Shown here in pieces: positions 1 through 5,626 of a stretch of 9,195 nucleotides of DNA. A program made the translations under genes and the position numbers. The stretch is from Gemmatimonadota bacterium (GTDB lineage Bacteria; GCA-2686955): assembly GCA_002686955.1 (NCBI GenBank), contig NYZA01000155.1, forward strand, positions 1-9,195, written 5' to 3'. The notes below the pieces were generated by a model. That model was not told the DNA's origin, did no database searches, and saw only the letters and a program-made list of their open reading frames with translations. Within the stretch, counting starts at the first letter, position 1. Every line of letters starts with the position of its first letter.

Positions 1-183
1 CGAGAGGTGTTCGCACGAGATGGCGGACGCTGCGCCTTCGTCGATCGTCACGGCCGTCGGTGCAACAGCCAATGGCTCCTGGAGCTCGACCACATACACC
101 CCTTCGCCCTCGGCGGGTCGCATCATCCGGACAACCTGCGGCTCTTGTGCCGAGCCCACAATCAGGGGCGTGGATCGGGCTGA
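1..183 (+). CDS. HNH endonuclease domain, 3' end of gene (5' end outside window)
   Basis: Frame 1 is open from the first base to a TGA at 181-183 and gives about 60 residues of a typical HNH nuclease domain. It begins REVFARDGGRC, followed by a second cysteine (GRRC), the core LELDHIHPFALGG, and the closing NLRLLCRAHN. The paired cysteines plus the DH and HN elements are the metal-binding and catalytic parts of the fold, so the protein would be expected to nick or cut DNA. In this family the domain usually runs about ten residues past RAHN. Here the frame ends after NQGRGSG, so the extreme C-terminus is shortened or frame-shifted. The upstream domain is not visible, so the full protein type cannot be stated. 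The downstream DNA is decayed sequence on the other strand, which suggests the 3' end of this gene was lost in a rearrangement. Confidence 0.72.
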   Translation, partial: REVFARDGGRCAFVDRHGRRCNSQWLLELDHIHPFALGGSHHPDNLRLLCRAHNQGRGSG

Positions 184-285
184 ACCGCTACCGGCTCCGC
201 CCGGGATTCCGGCGCGACCTGCGTCCCTCCACACCCTCGCCGAGACTTGGAGAACCACGCGCACGCGCCAACCCGTCCCGCGCCG

Positions 286-342
286 ATCCGGATTGGCGCG
301 CATCTCGCCGCGGGCGGCCGATCCGAAGAGAACGATCCGCAT
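286..342 (-). pseudogene. remnant of an MNT-type nucleotidyltransferase
   Basis: Reading leftward from an ATG at 342, about 19 codons spell MRIVLFGSAARGEMRANPD. The string RIVLFGSAARGE is the signature strand-turn-helix of the minimal nucleotidyltransferase (MNT) fold, in which the GS pair helps bind the nucleotide. Intact members follow at once with a SDxDLLV-type segment carrying the two metal-binding aspartates. Here the reading after NPD becomes RRGTGWRVRV and the family pattern is lost, so the active site is incomplete. MNT proteins are commonly antitoxins of HEPN/MNT pairs, but no HEPN partner is visible. The match is short, though this motif rarely arises by chance. I regard it as a gene fragment, not a working gene. 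Confidence 0.5.
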
Positions 343-344
343 GG

Positions 345-599
345 GGTGGCGGGGACTTTGAACTCCGTTGCCGAAGTGATGGTCTTTGGGCGCGCCTCGG
401 CTGCCGCGAAGCGGATGGCGCCGTGACCGCAGGCTGAAGTGTCGGCGACGGTTTCGAATCCGATCATCGTGTTGGCGGACTCGGCCTCGCGGTAGAGATC
501 TTTATGGTAGGCGCCGGTGTGCCAATTGTCGTAGAGCCAGGTGCCGCACTCGATCCGTTTGCAGTCCCAAATGTCGGGATTGTCCCAGACGTGGATCAA
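345..599 (-). pseudogene. coding-like fragment, function unknown
   Basis: From a possible TTG at 599 leftward there are about 85 codons with strong G/C bias at third positions, unlike the opposing frame. The peptide is rich in W, D, H, Y and C, for example IHVWDNPDIWDCKRIE near the start and DTSACGHGAIRF near the middle. After about position 345 the composition turns random while the frame stays open to 162, so the coding signal ends before the frame does. There is no ribosome binding site ahead of the TTG. The frame is the same as that of the ATPase gene upstream and is reached through its stop codon, but nothing suggests that the two belong together. I do not recognise the family. The likeliest reading is an internal piece of a decayed gene lying between the MNT remnant and a 41-bp repeat. 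Confidence 0.3.
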
Positions 600-607
600 C
601 GCGTCGT

Positions 608-648
608 AGCCAAGGGGCGTGCCTGGCGACGAGGGGCGGGGAGGCGAT
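608..648. repeat. imperfect 41-bp direct repeat, copy A
   Basis: This copy matches 2003-2043 in the same orientation at about 35 of 41 positions. The core tgcctggcgacgaggggcgg (20 bp) is identical in both. The two copies lie on either side of the AAA/DUF4143 ATPase gene, about 1.4 kb apart. Read on the minus strand, both copies can encode SPPLVARH followed by PWL, so they may descend from a duplicated coding fragment or belong to a dispersed repeat family. I see no third copy in the window. Confidence 0.65.
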
Positions 649-695
649 CCCTGACTCCCGGACCTGCGAATGCCGTATGCGACAGTTCGCTCGAG

Positions 696-1862
696 TCATC
701 CGAGCAACGATTCCAACCGCGCGCTGAGTCCGCACAACGAGCAGAGCTCCACGCCCGGCCTCAGCCGTTCCTCCCCGGGTTCGGGCGTGACCACCAAAAG
801 TGTCTCTAAGTCGCACTGGACCATACTTCCGGGCAGAGCCTTCGAGAGGCGGCGCGCGATCGAGAGTTTGCATTCGATACCGACGCGTCGGCCCCGGCGC
901 TCGATGATCAGATCGATCTCCGCACCGGATGAAGTGCGATAGAAGGAGAGTCCGGCGTCGGGTACCAGATTAGCGACAGTTTCGACCACGAAGCCCTCCC
1001 AAGATGCTCCCACGATCGGGTGGCCCATCAGCTCGTCCCAGGTGCGAAGGTCGAGCAAGCGATGGACGATGCCGGTATCCCGAATGTACATCTTTGGGGA
1101 CTTGACGAGCCTCTTCTTGGTATTGACCTCCAGAGGCGGAAGCAGGCGGACCATGAAAGTCTGCTCGAGGGCCCGCAGCCAACGACGAATCGTAGCGTCG
1201 CTGACGTCCATGGACTGGCCCAGTTTGGAGTAGTTGAGTGCCTGCCCGTGGTAGTGCGCCAACATTGTCCAGAAGCGCCTCATACTCACTCCCGGAAGTG
1301 AGTAGCCGAAGCCGGGCAAGTCCCTTTCGAGGAATGTGCGGATGAACTGCTCTCGCCAATCGCTGCTCATCTCGTCTCGTTCGGCGAGCAGGCTGTCGGG
1401 GAAGCCTCCCCGTCCCCAAAGTTCACTGAGGGGCGTCTCGGGTGCGACCTCGTCGTAGTGGAAGGGGCTCAGTTCGAGATACGCGATGCGGCCGGCCAAC
1501 GACTCCGAACTCTGACGCAAAAGCTCCGGGGAAGCCGAACCTAGGAGCAGAAAGCGGCCGGGATGCCGCGCCCTGTCGATTAGTACTCGGAGTATCGTGA
1601 AGAGTTCCGGACTCCGCTGGACCTCGTCGATGCAGACGAGCTCATGGGCGTGCTGCGCGAGGTAGTACTCCGCATCGTCGAGTCGGGCAAGATCCGCGGG
1701 GCTTTCGAGGTCGAGGAATAGAGCATTCTCCCGGTGTTTCTCGAACTCCCTTGCGAGCGTTGACTTACCGCATTGCCGGGGGCCGATGAGAGCGACCGCG
1801 GGGAAACTGGCGAGTGCCGCCGACAGCCGAGCTTCCATGCTACGCGCGATGTAAGTTTGCAT
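696..1862 (-). CDS. AAA_14 / DUF4143 family ATPase
   Basis: The protein has 388 residues, normal for this family. The N-terminal half is a P-loop ATPase: Walker A GPRQCGKST (residues 27-35), Walker B LVCIDEVQ (75-82), and a sensor-like LLLGSAS (105-111). The C-terminal half is DUF4143, with a helix-turn-helix-like stretch (about 213-235), WEGFVVE (288-294), and GAEIDLIIERRGRRVGIECK (313-332). The E..D..ExK spacing in that last stretch recalls PD-(D/E)xK nuclease-like folds. Members are widespread, patchily distributed accessory genes of unclear role, often near toxin-antitoxin or mobile DNA. I chose the ATG at 1862 (MQTYIARSME) because family members start about here and GGGAA lies 6 nt upstream. 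A TTG nine codons earlier is also open. The gene stands alone among decayed fragments, is bordered by a 41-bp repeat, and has its own promoter and palindrome. No frameshift or lost motif is seen. Confidence 0.9.
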   Translation of the reverse strand: MQTYIARSMEARLSAALASFPAVALIGPRQCGKSTLAREFEKHRENALFLDLESPADLARLDDAEYYLAQHAHELVCIDEVQRSPELFTILRVLIDRARHPGRFLLLGSASPELLRQSSESLAGRIAYLELSPFHYDEVAPETPLSELWGRGGFPDSLLAERDEMSSDWREQFIRTFLERDLPGFGYSLPGVSMRRFWTMLAHYHGQALNYSKLGQSMDVSDATIRRWLRALEQTFMVRLLPPLEVNTKKRLVKSPKMYIRDTGIVHRLLDLRTWDELMGHPIVGASWEGFVVETVANLVPDAGLSFYRTSSGAEIDLIIERRGRRVGIECKLSIARRLSKALPGSMVQCDLETLLVVTPEPGEERLRPGVELCSLCGLSARLESLLG

Positions 1863-1890
1863 ATTCGATTCCCAGGAATGAATATGCAAA
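1856..1890 (-). promoter_or_regulatory. palindromic operator or leader hairpin over the ATPase start
   Basis: The plus strand reads TTTGCATATTC (1856-1866), then a single G, ATTCC (1868-1872), CA, GGAAT (1875-1879) and GAATATGCAAA (1880-1890). The outer 11 bases and the inner 5 bases are perfect inverted repeats, giving 16 paired positions interrupted by one unpaired G. The palindrome contains the ATG (1860-1862) and the GGGAA ribosome binding site of the ATPase gene, and it begins 1 nt downstream of the predicted -10 box. It could be an operator for a dimeric repressor, possibly the gene's own product, or an mRNA hairpin that hides the start site. The symmetry is seen directly; the function is inferred. 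Confidence 0.75.
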
Positions 1891-1891
1891 G

Positions 1892-1920
1892 AAAATAGGC
1901 CCTGTGTATGCTGCGATCAA
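1892..1920 (-). promoter_or_regulatory. sigma70-like promoter of the ATPase gene
   Basis: On the minus strand, TTGATC (1920-1915) and TATTTT (1897-1892) are separated by exactly 17 bp. Each hexamer matches the sigma70 consensus at 4 of 6 bases. Transcription would begin around 1884-1886, inside the right arm of the palindrome, so a protein bound there would block initiation. This AT-rich patch stands out from the GC-rich surroundings. Confidence 0.55.
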
Positions 1921-2143
1921 GTGCGGAACCACGCGCCCGCTGCCCCCACCGCGAATCAGGATGCCGGAAGAGGCGAGCTGAAAGGCAGGTTCGGGGTTGA
2001 GGAGCCACGGGGAATGCCTGGCGACGAGGGGCGGCGAATCGATCGCCAGTGCGCGGTCACCCATCCACTCCTTGAATCGACCGATCGGCGCCGGGGAGAG
2101 CGCCCGGTCGCGATTTCGCTCAGGCGGCCGAAGAGGGAGTCGT
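1921..2143. other. gene-free stretch
   Basis: No supported gene is visible in this stretch. Several open frames cross it on both strands, but none has coherent domain motifs. One minus-strand frame (about 2110-1925) has mildly coding-like composition, including IGRFKEWMGDRALAI and the repeat-encoded SPPLVARHSPWL. It may be a decayed gene end. The 41-bp repeat copy B lies inside. Confidence 0.4.
2003..2043. repeat. imperfect 41-bp direct repeat, copy B
   Basis: This is the partner of 608-648, same orientation, with an identical 20-bp core and about 35 of 41 matches overall. It lies some 110 bp beyond the palindrome and upstream of the ATPase promoter, so the two copies bracket the whole ATPase transcription unit. 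Differences in the shared minus-strand frame are A/D and A/S changes, which is compatible with a common coding origin. Confidence 0.65.
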
Positions 2144-2313
2144 CTAGGAACCTGTTGCGCATAGTCTTCGCTTCGCCCAGCATCCGTCTTCGTTCCGATC
2201 TCTGCGTCGCTAAGTCCTTAGAAAGGCAACCAGCCTTCCCGCGGACTCAGCTCCTTGATCTCGAAACGAGCTCGAACACTGGGCTCGAAAGCCTATGCGC
2301 AACAGGCTCCTAG
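2144..2313. mobile_element. MITE-like element with 4-bp CTAG ends
   Basis: The ends form an inverted repeat of 21 bp with one mismatch (2144-2164 against 2293-2313). After CTAG the left end begins GAACCTGTTGCGCATAG, and the right end read inward begins GAGCCTGTTGCGCATAG. The CTAG at 2144-2147 and 2310-2313 can be read as a 4-bp target duplication, the kind made by IS5-family transposases (YTAR targets). The terminal sequence also looks IS5-like, though this is from memory and not checked. Weaker pairing continues inward. The 160-odd bases between hold short hairpins but no transposase, so this is a non-autonomous element that would need a transposase elsewhere. Its right end touches the next inverted-repeat element. 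Confidence 0.6.
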
Positions 2314-2490
2314 CCCGGATATCTCACCAACTTTCGTCGCGAGGCGGCGCAGGTTCTTGTCCTGCCGGTGCTTCGCACCGTTTCGCGCCGAGGCGTGCTG
2401 GTTGCACGTCGCACAAAGCGAAACGGGGGGAAGTGGCGCCAGGGTGCGGAGATGCGCCGCCACAGCAGAAAGTTTGTGAGATATCCGGGC
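2313..2490. mobile_element. second inverted-repeat element, highly foldable
   Basis: A 23-bp inverted repeat with one mismatch (2313-2335 against 2468-2490; outer sequence GCCCGGATATCTCAC) encloses about 130 bp. Further pairings nest inside it: GGCGGCGCA (2343-2351) with TGCGCCGCC (2453-2461), CCGTTTCGC (2378-2386) with GCGAAACGG (2418-2426), and a small hairpin CGGTG-cttcg-CACCG (2366-2380). The whole could fold into one long branched hairpin. No transposase is present. No clean target duplication is seen at the edges, so both a MITE and a structured RNA remain possible. The right edge falls exactly where the homology of the CDP-alcohol phosphatidyltransferase remnant ends, which favours an insertion. 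Open frames of about 66 codons cross it on both strands, but they are by-products of the symmetry. Confidence 0.6.
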
Positions 2491-2803
2491 CATAGATCGG
2501 TCGCGATCGTGCGCGTGATCGTGATGATGACGACCGGGACCCAGAAGGGCACCAGCGCCTCCCCGGGGGCGTCTCGGCGGATCGCGAAGAAGCTCCAGAG
2601 CACCAGCTCCACGATCCGATCCCCCGCGATGTCGAGCAGGGCACCGACCTCCGACTCCTCATTATTGCGGCGCCGCGCCACCCGGCATCGAGCAATGTCT
2701 TACGCGCCCATGTGGCGACGACCACGAAGAGCAGGGCGACGCGCGCCAGAGTGAGGAGGTTCGCCACGCCGGTGAACCCAACAGAGGCGCATAGGCTGTG
2801 CAT
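2491..2803 (-). pseudogene. CDP-alcohol phosphatidyltransferase, broken
   Basis: Family members are membrane enzymes that join a CDP-activated lipid to an alcohol such as glycerol phosphate, serine or inositol. From an ATG at 2803 the first frame gives a hydrophobic start including ANLLTLARVALLFVVVATWA, the usual first membrane helix. Near 2681-2690 the frame changes. The next frame gives VARRRN...SEVGALLDIAGDRIVELVLW, the second part of the catalytic motif DGxxAR-x8-GxxxDxxxD. The bases at the junction would read LLDGRVARRR if one G were added, so the active-site residues can almost all be reconstructed. However, only about 17 residues separate the first-helix arginine from DG, roughly 20 fewer than usual. 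An internal block is therefore also missing. The C-terminal half ends after RTIATDLW, where the inverted-repeat element begins. The second frame then runs through that element to a stop at 2310. A functional enzyme is not expected. Confidence 0.75.
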
Positions 2804-2995
2804 CCGCCGCGGAACGGGCCATTGCCCCCGGCTCGTTCGCCCGGCCGCGCGGCCACGGGGCATGCGTGGCGCCGATCGACGGAACCCGATTCCAATGCGT
2901 CCCACCCCATCCGGAAGTTCCTCTACGACACCCGCTACCGAGTCTGAAAGCCGCCCGACGCGGGCCAAATCGGCCATCCGAAGCGCCGCGGGCGA

Positions 2996-3039
2996 TTGAC
3001 CGTGCTCAGCCGAAAGTGATAGCCTCAAACGCTTTCGGC
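2996..3039 (+). promoter_or_regulatory. candidate promoter with overlapping inverted repeat
   Basis: TTGACC (2996-3001) and TAGCCT (3020-3025) are 18 bp apart and could act as -35 and -10 boxes. The first is a good match (5 of 6), the second weak (3 of 6). A perfect 8-bp inverted repeat, GCCGAAAG (3009-3016) and CTTTCGGC (3032-3039), straddles the -10 region with a 15-nt loop. It could be an operator or a leader hairpin for the downstream phosphatase gene. There is no T-run after it on either strand, so it is not a typical terminator. Confidence 0.35.
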
Positions 3040-3094
3040 CAAGAGAAATGCGCACCACGACGAACTCAATCACCGCTGGAATCGAGGACGCAGA

Positions 3095-3592
3095 TTGCGC
3101 CAAGGCGCCTTCCAGATTCTCTTTGTTTGCACCGGGAACACCTGCCGGAGCCCGATGGCGCAGGTGCTTCTCGAGGCCCGGCTGCCGGAAGATCTGCGAG
3201 ACCGCGTCGTCGTTTCGTCGGCCGGCTCTTTCGGCATGACCGGGGCACCCGCGGCGGTTCACGCGGTCGATGTCACGGCCGGCGCCGGGATCGATCTGCG
3301 ATCCCACGAGGCCCGGCGCTATGCCCCCGAGATGGCGGCGGAAGCCGATCTTGTGTTGGCCATGGACGAAGGAAATCGCGATTTCGTGCTCGGGCAAAGC
3401 CCGGACCAAAGCGACAGGATCTTCTGCCTGCGCGAAGCGGCGGCAACCGATGCGGGCGATGAGATTTCGATCCGCGATCCTTTCGGCGGCGATGCCGAGG
3501 ACTACCGCCGCTGCTTCGAAGAGATCGAGCGGGAGATCGAGAACCTGATGCCGCGATTGCGGCAATGGCTCGACGGAGAGCCGACGAACTGA
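3095..3592 (+). CDS. low-molecular-weight protein phosphatase (YwlE/arginine phosphatase-like)
   Basis: The 165-residue protein carries the family P-loop CTGNTCRSP (residues 12-20), with nucleophile Cys12 and phosphate-binding Arg18. The general-acid motif RDPFGG (around 131-136) carries the catalytic Asp. Such enzymes cleave phosphate from protein tyrosine or, for YwlE, from protein arginine by a cysteinyl-phosphate route. The Thr between Asn and the second Cys (GNTC) is typical of YwlE-like arginine phosphatases, where most tyrosine enzymes have Ile. Substrate specificity is thus suggested, not shown. The start is a TTG at 3095 with GAGGA six bases upstream. An ATG at 3048 is out of frame, and no in-frame ATG precedes the P-loop. 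It is the first gene of the plus-strand cluster. In Bacillus the homologue sits beside rpiB and glyA, both found downstream here. Confidence 0.92.
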   Translation: MRQGAFQILFVCTGNTCRSPMAQVLLEARLPEDLRDRVVVSSAGSFGMTGAPAAVHAVDVTAGAGIDLRSHEARRYAPEMAAEADLVLAMDEGNRDFVLGQSPDQSDRIFCLREAAATDAGDEISIRDPFGGDAEDYRRCFEEIEREIENLMPRLRQWLDGEPTN

Positions 3593-3671
3593 GCCGAGCG
3601 TTACCGAGAAGGAACGTCCAGGCGTGGGAGAAACAGAGAAGGAGCGAGGAAGCAGCTCCCCGGAGACAGTC

Positions 3672-4443
3672 ATGGAGATCAGAAGACCGGGCGTGATCGG
3701 CGCCGGAACGATGGGCAACGGAATCGCCCAGGTCTTTGCCCAGTCGGGCTACGAAGTGAAGGTGGTCGACACGGAGCAGGGGCGTCTCGACGCCGCGATG
3801 GCGGGGATCGAAAAGAGCCTTGGGCGGCTCGTCAAGAAAGAGAAAATCTCGTCCGATCAGAAGGATGCGACCCTCTCGCGGATCTCCGGCACTCTCGATT
3901 TGGCGAGCCTGGGCGACCGCGACGATCCTAGCCACCAACACCTCGAGCATCTCGATCACGCGGTTGGCCGCGGCGACCGGCCGTCCCGACAAGGTGATCG
4001 GTATGCACTTCATGAACCCGGTTCCGCTCATGCGCCTGATCGAGGTGATCCGGGGCATGCACACGAGCGACGAGACCTGCGCGACCGTGGCCGGCCTCTC
4101 CGAAGCGCTCGGCAAGGTGCCTTGCGAAGTGAACGACAATCCCGGCTTCGTCGCCAACCGCGTGCTCATGCCGATGATCAACGAAGCGGTTTTCGCATTG
4201 ATGGAGGGAGTGGCGACCCGCGACGCGATCGACACCGTCATGAAGCTCGGCACGAACCAACCTATGGGTCCGCTCACTCTGGCCGACTTCATCGGACTCG
4301 ATGTTTGCCTGCACATCCTCAATGTCCTCTACGATGGGTTCAAGGACTCGAAGTATCGGCCCTGCCCTCTTCTGGTGAAGATGGTCGACAGCGGCGACCT
4401 GGGCAGGAAGACCGGCAGGGGGTTCTACGACTACAAAACCTGA
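3672..4443 (+). pseudogene. hbd: 3-hydroxybutyryl-CoA dehydrogenase, internal deletion and frameshift
   Basis: The enzyme interconverts acetoacetyl-CoA and 3-hydroxybutyryl-CoA with NAD(P)H. The first frame starts at ATG 3672, with GGAG 6 nt upstream. It shows the dinucleotide fold with GAGTMG (residues 9-14) and VVDTE (31-35), and runs well to SLGD ending at 3917. A second frame, open from about 3919, resumes with [14 protein letters not shown] and continues to a stop at 4441-4443. It holds the family's catalytic Ser (TNTSS), His (GMHFMNP), Glu (LIEVIRG) and Asn ([10 protein letters not shown]). Intact enzymes have about 27 further residues between these blocks, including the DLVIEA segment that lines the cofactor site. 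The remaining 772 nt correspond to a full gene less about 83 nt, a number that also breaks the frame. Either the gene is dead or the assembly lost a block. A GTG at 3624 is in frame but less likely as the start. Confidence 0.85.
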
Positions 4444-4524
4444 TCGGTGCGAGGATCTAGACGAACTGAAACCAACAAAGAACAGAGCACGGGCCACGGC
4501 CCGGCCAGATAACGGAAACCACGC

Positions 4525-5592
4525 ATGAGCATCTTCCAAAAAATGGCGGCCCACGATCATGAAGAGATCGTGTTCTGCAACGACGCGTCATCCGGCCTCA
4601 AAGCCATTATCGCAATCCACAACACGACCCTGGGGCCGGCGCTCGGCGGATCCCGCATGTGGCCCTACGAAACGGCGGAAGAGGCGCTGGAAGATGTGCT
4701 CCGCCTCTCGCGCGGGATGACCTACAAGGCGGCGGTGGCCGGTCTCGATCTGGGCGGTGGCAAGACGGTCATCATCGGCGACCAGAAGAAGGACAAGTCG
4801 GAAGCGCTCTTCCGTGCCCTGGGCCGCTTCATCGAGGGGTTGAACGGGCGCTATATCACCGCCGAGGACGTGGGGACGAGCACGGGTGATATGGCCGATA
4901 TAGCCCGGGAAACCAACCACGTTCGGGGCTGCTCGCAGGGCGCGGGCGGCAGCGGCGATCCCTCTCCGGTGACGGCCTTCGGCGCGCTCCGGGGGCTGCA
5001 GGCGGCGGTGAAATGGACGCTCGACAAGGACGATCTCGAAGGTCTGACCGTCGCGATTCAGGGAGCCGGCCAGGTCGGCTACTACCTCGCGAAGCAGCTC
5101 GCGGCCAAAGGCTGCAAGCTAGTTGTCGCCGACATCGATGATCGACGCACGGCGAGGGTGAAGGAGGAGTGCGGTGCGCGGGTCGTCGGCACCGAAGCGA
5201 TCTTCGACGAGCCCTGCGATGTCTTCTCACCCTGCGCGCTCGGTGCGATTCTCAACTCCGAGACGATCCCGAGATTGAAGTGCAAGATCGTGGCGGGCGC
5301 GGCCAACAACCAGATCGCTCGTGAAGAGGATGGGGACGCGATGGTGAAGCGGGGCATCCTTTATGCGCCGGACTACATCGTCAACGCCGGTGGGCTGATC
5401 AGCGTGTGGCACGAGGGACCGAACTACAACCGAGACATGGTGATGGACCAGGTCGACAAACTCTACGACACGACCCTGAAGGTCTTCGAGCTGGCCGAGA
5501 ACTACGATCTGAAACCGGAAGACGCCGCGCAGCGCCTGGCCGAGCAGCGGATCGCGCAGGTCGGCAAGCTGCGCAGGATCCACCGCTCGTGA
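4525..5592 (+). CDS. leucine dehydrogenase (Glu/Leu/Phe/Val dehydrogenase family)
   Basis: It catalyses NAD-dependent oxidative deamination of leucine, valine and isoleucine to the branched 2-oxo acids, or the reverse. The 355-residue length fits leucine dehydrogenases. The substrate region GGSRMWPY (41-48) is followed by GMTYKAAVAGLDLGGGK, with Lys68 and Lys80 at the positions known in the Bacillus enzyme, and by ITAEDVGTS with Asp115. GGSGDPSPVTAFG (141-153) leads into the NAD-binding Rossmann domain with GAGQVG (180-185) and VADID (201-205). The C-terminal APDYIVNAGGLI is also conserved. The start is ATG 4525, with only a weak GGA-containing site upstream. An 81-nt gap separates it from the broken dehydrogenase gene; 34 nt separate it from rpiB. 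The branched oxo acids it makes feed branched-chain fatty acid synthesis or acyl-CoA breakdown, consistent with the acyl-CoA dehydrogenase neighbour. All expected residues are present. Confidence 0.93.
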   Translation: MSIFQKMAAHDHEEIVFCNDASSGLKAIIAIHNTTLGPALGGSRMWPYETAEEALEDVLRLSRGMTYKAAVAGLDLGGGKTVIIGDQKKDKSEALFRALGRFIEGLNGRYITAEDVGTSTGDMADIARETNHVRGCSQGAGGSGDPSPVTAFGALRGLQAAVKWTLDKDDLEGLTVAIQGAGQVGYYLAKQLAAKGCKLVVADIDDRRTARVKEECGARVVGTEAIFDEPCDVFSPCALGAILNSETIPRLKCKIVAGAANNQIAREEDGDAMVKRGILYAPDYIVNAGGLISVWHEGPNYNRDMVMDQVDKLYDTTLKVFELAENYDLKPEDAAQRLAEQRIAQVGKLRRIHRS

Positions 5593-5626
5593 TCGGGAGC
5601 GACGCCCGGCGGGAGGAGGCGGAACA

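Noticed and set aside
1921-2313. 130-codon plus-strand open frame
   Set aside because: It crosses the 41-bp repeat and the whole CTAG element, has no motif and biased composition, and is probably fortuitous.
2311-2493. TA or TAG as a target duplication of the second inverted-repeat element
   Set aside because: The flanks (cta on the left, catag on the right) do not line up with the element ends at equal distance, so no clean duplication can be claimed.
2293-2495. 66-codon open frames on both strands across the second inverted-repeat element
   Set aside because: Their ends encode similar peptides (ARISHKL, ARISHQL) only because the DNA is an inverted repeat. There are no domain features and no ribosome binding site.
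3048-3239. ATG at 3048 as start of the phosphatase gene
   Set aside because: It is in a different frame from the P-loop. The in-frame TTG at 3095 has a good ribosome binding site.
2324-3718. 464-codon open frame on the minus strand
   Set aside because: Most of it lies opposite the phosphatase gene and has no domain motifs. Only the short part from 2803 leftward is real, as the first frame of the CDP-alcohol phosphatidyltransferase remnant.
3273-4322. 349-codon open frame on the minus strand
   Set aside because: It is antisense to the phosphatase and dehydrogenase genes, whose motifs are clear. Long antisense frames are expected at this GC content.
4491-4502. GGGCC-AC-GGCCC as a terminator before leucine dehydrogenase
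   Set aside because: The stem is only 5 bp with a 2-nt loop and no T-run follows, so it is not a credible terminator.
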